From assembly GCA_002691795.1 (NCBI GenBank), contig NZIY01000025.1, positions 23,008-33,359 of the forward strand: a stretch of DNA of 10,352 nt, in the 5' to 3' direction. The position numbers were made by a program, and so were the translations under genes. Positions 6,500 to 10,352 of this stretch are shown piece after piece (the first letter of the stretch is position 1; every line of letters begins with the position of its first letter). The stretch is from SAR116 cluster bacterium. GTDB taxonomy: Bacteria > Pseudomonadota > Alphaproteobacteria > Puniceispirillales > Marisalimonadaceae. The notes under the pieces were generated by a model. The model saw nothing but the letters and a program-made list of their open reading frames with translations, was not told where the DNA came from and ran no database searches.

Positions 6500-7576
6500 T
6501 TAGATTATTGTTAGAGAAAAAGTTGATATGACTGCAATTGCAACAATAGGACTAGATACTCTTGCAAATTTATCTAGAGCACTAATTTCATTAGTACCTT
6601 CTTCAATGGATTTGTAATGACTTAATATACCAAGAATCATATTATATGTAACAACTATTGTTGCCCATATAAAAAGACTATCAGTTAAGTTAAGATAATG
6701 TGTAGAAGGTAATTCTCCTGACAATGCAAACTTCAAAGCAGGAATTGTTAAGAATAAAGTTAATTGTCCACCAACTCTCCAATTCCATGGATCATAATTA
6801 CCAGCTCTATAAAAGTGGTTTATAAGAAGAGATAAAAGGACAATTGCTAGTAGAGGAAATATAATTTTTTGTAGAGAATCTATAAATCCATGTTCAACAT
6901 TAACATGTGATATTAAATAAGAAAACTTTTCTTTTCCTCCATGGTTTAAACTCGTTCTCCCTTGCTCTTCTAACAACGTATTTGTAACATTCCAATTTCC
7001 TTTAACAATTTTATGATGAGCGTCATGGTGACCAATCTGAACTGACTCAGGGTAAAAAACCATTTTATCTTTATTGCCAGAATAAGAAGCAATATCCAAG
7101 AATAAATCTAGATCTCCAAAAGGATACCTTGGCATCTCTGCATCTATACTTAAATCAACATCAAATCTTTCAAATAATTCAAATTTACCTTTATAAACAT
7201 CTAAAGTCTTATAATGTAAAGTCCTAGGGTTTTCAGCATTAGATACAAAAAATTCTGGATACCAAATATTTTCTAGAAAATCATCAAGTTTTTTTCCATG
7301 TATTATTTCGTCTCCAAATTTGTTTAAGAATTCATCTGTTTTAGGGTCTTCCCAAATTAGTAAGAGTTCAACAGAAGCTCTGTAGTGGCCTTGAGATATG
7401 TTTATATCATAAATCTCATCATATAATAATTTTGCAGAAACGAGATGTTCAGTCTTAATTTCAGATTTATCTAATTTTGGTTTATTCTCACTTTTAGATG
7501 CAGAAATTGCACTTTTAAAGCAAAATAAAATAAAAAATAACGCGATAATCGAAAATTTTGATAATGAATTTAACAT
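6500..7576 (-). CDS. Prokaryotic pentameric ligand-gated ion channel (Cys-loop receptor family) homologue
   Basis: A 358-residue protein of the right size for a bacterial pLGIC subunit (GLIC/ELIC about 310-360). A signal peptide spans about residues 1-26 (hydrophobic core, AISA end). The extracellular beta-domain (about 40-235) shows WED at 75-77, IWYPEFFVSNAENPR near 104-118 (the family W-x-P-x-x-x-x-N element), and MPRYPFGD at 148-155, equivalent to the FPFDxQ of the Cys-loop. Both Cys positions are replaced (Ile144, Leu158), as usual in bacteria. M1 is at about 238-254 with its conserved Pro (Pro241), M2 about 268-288, then LPSTHY at 289-294, which resembles the GLIC M2-M3 loop (LPKTPY). 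M3 spans about 296-318, then a short linker and M4 about 342-358. It presumably forms a homopentameric inner-membrane channel gated by a periplasmic ligand or protons. The ligand is unknown. The gene is first of a minus-strand group and diverges from the MDR reductase. Confidence 0.88.
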   Translation of the reverse strand: MLNSLSKFSIIALFFILFCFKSAISASKSENKPKLDKSEIKTEHLVSAKLLYDEIYDINISQGHYRASVELLLIWEDPKTDEFLNKFGDEIIHGKKLDDFLENIWYPEFFVSNAENPRTLHYKTLDVYKGKFELFERFDVDLSIDAEMPRYPFGDLDLFLDIASYSGNKDKMVFYPESVQIGHHDAHHKIVKGNWNVTNTLLEEQGRTSLNHGGKEKFSYLISHVNVEHGFIDSLQKIIFPLLAIVLLSLLINHFYRAGNYDPWNWRVGGQLTLFLTIPALKFALSGELPSTHYLNLTDSLFIWATIVVTYNMILGILSHYKSIEEGTNEISALDKFARVSSPIVAIAVISTFSLTII

Positions 7577-7599
7577 ACAATTATTATTATATAAATTGT
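7577..7599. promoter_or_regulatory. Candidate promoter with inverted repeat immediately upstream of the channel gene
   Basis: Directly before the channel ATG, ACAATT (7577-7582) and AATTGT (7594-7599) form a 6-bp inverted repeat around an AT core. On the minus strand that core contains a perfect TATAAT (7591-7586), with a weak TTGCAT 15 bases upstream at 7612-7607. Transcription from it would start within a few bases of the ATG, giving a nearly leaderless message, consistent with the missing Shine-Dalgarno. The AT content makes chance matches likely. Confidence 0.3.
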
Positions 7600-7630
7600 T
7601 TTAAAGATGCAATTATTTTATTGAATACTT

Positions 7631-7659
7631 AATCAAAATTAAGATGAAATCTTTTGATT
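7631..7659. repeat. Stem-loop 1 in the divergent spacer
   Basis: AATCAAAA (7631-7638) and TTTTGATT (7652-7659) form a perfect 8-bp stem around 13 bases. Inside the loop GAT and ATC (7643-7645, 7649-7651) can add three pairs over a GAA triloop. It is the first of three successive inverted repeats in the 217-base spacer between the ion-channel gene (minus) and the MDR reductase gene (plus). It could be an operator or part of a 5' leader. Confidence 0.4.
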
Positions 7660-7689
7660 TATTCTTATTTGTAATTATTTTAAGAATAA
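7659..7689. repeat. Stem-loop 2 in the divergent spacer
   Basis: TTATTCTTA (7659-7667) and TAAGAATAA (7681-7689) form a perfect 9-bp inverted repeat with a 13-base loop, the same loop length as the preceding element. The two share base 7659, so they sit exactly end to end. Their sequences are unrelated, so this is a similarity of geometry rather than a repeat of sequence. Confidence 0.4.
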
Positions 7690-7713
7690 TATTAAATAAG
7701 TTAATTGGACAAA

Positions 7714-7736
7714 TATTAGAAACTAATAAGTTTTTA
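7714..7736 (+). terminator. Terminator-like hairpin with T-run in the divergent spacer
   Basis: TATTAG, AAA, CTAATA (7714-7728) makes a 6-bp stem with a triloop, followed two bases later by a T5 run on the plus strand. It has the shape of a rho-independent terminator but only one G-C pair in the stem, so it would be weak. No annotated plus-strand gene ends here. It could therefore end a short unannotated transcript or attenuate the leader of the MDR reductase gene. Confidence 0.25.
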
Positions 7737-7793
7737 TAATTTTATCCAAATTAAAAAACTTGATAACATGATTCTTTTTTGATTTCATAAAGT

Positions 7794-8798
7794 ATGTCAC
7801 TGATAAACACAAAAATTGTTTTAAAAAAAAGGCCTAATCCAAGTGTAACTGAAGACTTGTTTGAAAAAATCACTGATGATATTAGAGACTTAGTTGCAGA
7901 TGAATTTTTAGTTGAAGTAATATATTTATCAATTGATCCTGCAATGAGAGGCTGGATTAGTAGTGTTGGAAATTATTCAGAACCAGTTCCTTTAAATGAT
8001 CCAATGCGAAGTTTTGGAGTTGGAAAAATTATTTCTTCTAAAAATAATGAATTTTTGGAAAATGAATTTGTAGTAGGTTGGCTTGGGTGGCAAAAATACT
8101 CTATAGTTACTTCTAAATCTATTCAAATGAAAATTCCTTCAAATGAAGTTCCCTTATCAGCAAATTTAGGTGTTTTAGGTTTAAATGGTATAACTGCTTA
8201 TGCAGGATTAGTAGACAAGTGCTGTCCTAAAGAAGATGATACTGTTATTGTAACTACCGCTGCAGGAAGCGTAGGTTCTGCAGTTGGTCAAATAGCTAAG
8301 ATTTACGGATGCAAAACAATCGGCCTCACTAGTTCAAACGAAAAGAAATTAATTTGTATTAACGATTTTAAATATGATGAAGTTATTAATTATAAAGAAG
8401 TTAATGATATTTCATCTGAATTGAAAAAAATTGTCCCAGGCGGAATTGATTGTTTTTTTGATAACGTTGGTGGCATTCAATTTGATCAAATTATGGAAAA
8501 TTTAAATGTAGGTGCAAGAGTTGTTATTTGTGGTACTATTGGAATGCCTTCTTATCCAATACCTAGTGGTCCAAGAATAAATAGAACACTGTTAATTAAA
8601 AGAGCCAAAATAGAAGGGTTGTTGGTTTTAGATTATTTTGATAGGTATTCAAAAATTTATGAAAAATTATCAAGATGGTTTAAAGAGGGTAAACTTATTA
8701 ATAAAGAGGATATAAGTGAAGGGTTAGAGACTGCACCTCAAAGTTTGATAAGATTATTAGAAGGAACTAATTTAGGTAAACAGTTAGTTAAGGTATAA
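7794..8798 (+). CDS. NADPH-dependent MDR reductase, CurA / prostaglandin reductase (PTGR/LTB4DH) type
   Basis: A 334-residue zinc-independent medium-chain reductase of the family's usual length. Diagnostic motifs: YLSIDPAMRGW at 44-54, MRSFGVGK at 71-78, GWLGWQKY at 95-102, GLNGITAYAGL at 129-139, the nucleotide loop TAAGSVGSAVGQ at about 155-166, and FFDNVGG at 221-227. No zinc-ligand cysteines occur. By family knowledge it reduces activated double bonds of enones or enals (curcumin, 15-keto-prostaglandins, alkenals) with NADPH in the cytosol; bacterial members probably detoxify reactive carbonyls or serve in catabolism. No Shine-Dalgarno precedes the ATG; the start is supported by alignment of the N-terminal strand to family members from memory. 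It forms a two-gene operon with the SDR gene 12 bases downstream and diverges from the ion-channel gene. Confidence 0.93.
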   Translation: MSLINTKIVLKKRPNPSVTEDLFEKITDDIRDLVADEFLVEVIYLSIDPAMRGWISSVGNYSEPVPLNDPMRSFGVGKIISSKNNEFLENEFVVGWLGWQKYSIVTSKSIQMKIPSNEVPLSANLGVLGLNGITAYAGLVDKCCPKEDDTVIVTTAAGSVGSAVGQIAKIYGCKTIGLTSSNEKKLICINDFKYDEVINYKEVNDISSELKKIVPGGIDCFFDNVGGIQFDQIMENLNVGARVVICGTIGMPSYPIPSGPRINRTLLIKRAKIEGLLVLDYFDRYSKIYEKLSRWFKEGKLINKEDISEGLETAPQSLIRLLEGTNLGKQLVKV

Positions 8799-8810
8799 TT
8801 AATTAAATTT

Positions 8811-9815
8811 ATGAGTAAAAAAGAAAATCAAAATAAAATATCTGTGATTGGTTGTAGCGGTTTAGTAGGTTCAAGCATTGTAAGATGTGCTCTCGAAAAG
8901 GGCTACATAGTCAATGGAACAATGAGAAATATAAAAGACGATACCAAATTAAAATATTTAAAAATGCTAAAAAATTCAGAGAATTTAGAGCTCTTTAAAG
9001 CTGATATGTCTGTCTTAAGTGATTTTGATAATTGTTTACAAGATGTATCCACTTTATTTATTGCATGCTTAATTCCAACTTATAAAGGTTTTGATGGAAC
9101 CCCAGCAAAAGATCTGAATAATCAAAGGGGTTATAACGAAATTATTAATCCAACCGTGAATGGTTGTTTAAATATATTAAAATGTGCAAAAAAAACAAAT
9201 ATTAAAAATGTAGTTATTTGTTCATCTACATCTAGTACTAATGCAATACCTGCCGTTTCCGTTAAAAATGAAATTGATCACTGGTCTGATGAAACCGAAC
9301 AATGTAAATCAAAAAAATACACATCTGCAACTAAAACAGTTATGGAGAAAGCTGCTATTAGATTTTGTAATGAAAATGATATTAGGCTATCAATAATTTT
9401 GCCTACTGGATTATATGGTGATGCAATAATGCCAGATCATATGAAACATAATCCTTTTATTTGGTTGAAAAGAGTCTTAGAAGGAGGTGAACCAAGACAT
9501 ATAAAAACACCAAATGACTCAGCATCAATGATACATTTAAGAGATTTAGGAGAAATATTTTTAGCTTGTCATGAAAATAAGAACGCTTCTGGAAGATATT
9601 ATGGTGTTTATAAAAGTCTACATTGGCAAGAAATTTATTTTGAGTGTCAAAAATTATTACCTCATATGAAAATGCCAGAACCACTTAACGAGAATGCAGT
9701 AATACCAACTGGGTTTGATTTTACAAGAAGAGATTCATTGGGTGTTAATATTAGAGATTTTCCATCTATGTTGAAGGATACAATTGATTGGATTGAATCA
9801 AACCCATTCAAATAG
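8811..9815 (+). CDS. Extended SDR, dihydroflavonol-4-reductase-like NAD(P)-dependent epimerase/dehydratase family
   Basis: A 334-residue extended short-chain dehydrogenase. The N-terminal Rossmann motif GCSGLVG (Gly14, Gly17, Gly20) is followed by a basic residue (TMRN, Arg39), which suggests NADP(H). VVICSSTSS at 134-142 supplies the catalytic Ser, and KTVMEKAA at 175-182 matches the KTxxEKAA of dihydroflavonol and cinnamoyl-CoA reductase-like members. ILPTGLYG at about 196-203 is the usual following strand. The expected YxxxK is instead Tyr170 and Lys175, one residue too far apart, with Thr at the canonical Tyr position. Members reduce ketones or aldehydes to alcohols. It lies 12 bases after the MDR reductase gene with no Shine-Dalgarno, so it is probably coupled to it; an ene-reduction followed by a carbonyl reduction would be a natural pair, but that is inference. 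Confidence 0.9.
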   Translation: MSKKENQNKISVIGCSGLVGSSIVRCALEKGYIVNGTMRNIKDDTKLKYLKMLKNSENLELFKADMSVLSDFDNCLQDVSTLFIACLIPTYKGFDGTPAKDLNNQRGYNEIINPTVNGCLNILKCAKKTNIKNVVICSSTSSTNAIPAVSVKNEIDHWSDETEQCKSKKYTSATKTVMEKAAIRFCNENDIRLSIILPTGLYGDAIMPDHMKHNPFIWLKRVLEGGEPRHIKTPNDSASMIHLRDLGEIFLACHENKNASGRYYGVYKSLHWQEIYFECQKLLPHMKMPEPLNENAVIPTGFDFTRRDSLGVNIRDFPSMLKDTIDWIESNPFK

Positions 9816-9829
9816 TTATTTTTTAAAAT

Positions 9830-9867
9830 ATTATAATTTTATTATAATGATAAAATAAATTTTTTTT
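9830..9867. terminator. Possible AT-rich terminator between convergent genes
   Basis: Two copies of ATTATAAT (9830-9837 and 9841-9848), each self-complementary, can pair as an 8-bp stem over TTT. A T8 run follows at 9860-9867. It sits in the 70-base gap where the SDR gene and the ABC ATPase gene converge, a place where a terminator is expected. The all-AT stem and the 11 bases between stem and T-run make it a poor match to the standard form. Confidence 0.3.
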
Positions 9868-9885
9868 ACTAGAACATTAATCAAA

Positions 9886-10352
9886 TCAATTTAAAACATT
9901 ACCATTTTTATCAAATAGATATAAATCTTTAGTTAAAATTTTAAGGCCAATTTCCTTTTTCAAGGATGGTATCTTATAATCAGGTTCTTCTTTTATAACT
10001 ATTAAGCTTTCGTTTATTCCACAATCAACATAAATATATTGTTCTGAACCAAGATATTCTACAAATTTTATATATCCTGTTAATGAACCTTTTTGCTTTT
10101 CACACATTTTAACTCTATCTGCTCTAAAACCAAAATACTTGGTATTTTTATGATGTGTTTTAATACTGGTTTTAATTTCAATATTCCCGATAATATGAAT
10201 AACATTTTTTTTTACATAACACTTCATAGTATTCATTTTTGGTGTTCCTATAAACTCGGCTACAAACAAATTTTTAGGATAATTATATAATTCTTGAGGA
10301 ATAAAGTATGGTTTAGTTATTTCTTCTAATTTAAAAATAATATCTTTATCTT
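9886..10352 (-). CDS. ABC transporter ATP-binding protein, UgpC/MalK (CUT1) type, C-terminal part
   Basis: The minus-strand frame is open through the right edge; the apparent TTG start at 10269 is an internal Leu codon in NLFVAEFIGTPKMN. 154 residues are visible. They begin near the end of the nucleotide-binding domain and include IPQELYNYPKNLFVAEFIGTPKMN (about 20-43), the classic bridge to the regulatory domain in UgpC, MalK and MsmX-type ATPases. The remaining residues match the TOBE/OB-fold region, including GYIKFVEYLGSEQYIYV and a C-terminal LFDKNGNVL. Walker A, signature and Walker B motifs lie outside the window. It would energise import of a carbohydrate or related solute from the cytoplasmic face of the membrane. 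The sequence is somewhat divergent: the common lGIRPE motif is FGFRAD here, and the G-x-I-x-Q-x-G lead-in is replaced. Upstream genes, probably permeases and binding protein, are beyond the edge. Confidence 0.88.
   Translation of the reverse strand, partial: DKDIIFKLEEITKPYFIPQELYNYPKNLFVAEFIGTPKMNTMKCYVKKNVIHIIGNIEIKTSIKTHHKNTKYFGFRADRVKMCEKQKGSLTGYIKFVEYLGSEQYIYVDCGINESLIVIKEEPDYKIPSLKKEIGLKILTKDLYLFDKNGNVLN

Noticed and set aside
9457..9684. Minus-strand open frame of 75 codons
   Set aside because: It lies wholly inside the well-supported SDR gene on the other strand and shows no family motif or ribosome binding site.
10093..10290. Plus-strand open frame of 65 codons
   Set aside because: It is antisense to the ABC ATPase gene, whose frame has clear family motifs; the hydrophobic translation is a by-product of AT-rich antisense sequence.

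Overview
The window is strongly AT-rich, protein-dense DNA from a bacterium. Short intergenic gaps, few Shine-Dalgarno sites and a mixture of small-molecule oxidoreductases with a sugar-type ABC ATPase suggest a streamlined marine alphaproteobacterium (SAR11/HIMB59-like). That assignment is an inference from composition and gene content; no rRNA or other marker gene is present. No tRNA, rRNA, CRISPR array, insertion sequence or phage gene was seen. No gene-free stretch exceeds 300 bases; the longest is 217 bases (7577-7793).

Left region (1-5256) looks like a catabolic locus. It opens with the C-terminal two thirds or so of a molybdenum hydroxylase large subunit (xanthine dehydrogenase family, frame open from base 1). 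A Gfo/Idh/MocA dehydrogenase with a good Shine-Dalgarno follows, then a zinc-dependent medium-chain alcohol dehydrogenase one base further on. These three form a plus-strand operon. A minus-strand cysteine hydrolase (isochorismatase-like, Asp-Lys-Cys triad) converges on the operon with a 9-bp overlap. It is nearly head to head with a 3-hydroxyisobutyrate dehydrogenase-like enzyme. Together these could hydroxylate a heterocycle or aldehyde, cleave an amide bond and reduce or oxidise the resulting hydroxy acids. The substrate cannot be named from this sequence.

Middle region (5334-7793) holds a four-helix membrane protein on the plus strand and a minus-strand group: a pentameric ligand-gated ion channel homologue (7576-6500), then two small soluble proteins of probable ferredoxin-like fold (6344-6063 and 6051-5791). 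The channel gene is the most striking item: it has a signal peptide, a Cys-less Cys-loop domain, and M1-M4 with a short M3-M4 linker. The 217-base divergent spacer upstream of it carries three successive inverted repeats.

Right region (7794-10352) has a two-gene plus-strand operon: a CurA/PTGR-type NADPH-dependent MDR reductase, then an extended SDR (dihydroflavonol-reductase-like) whose catalytic Tyr-Lys spacing is one residue too long. Facing it from the right edge is the C-terminal part (TOBE region) of a UgpC/MalK-type ABC transporter ATPase.
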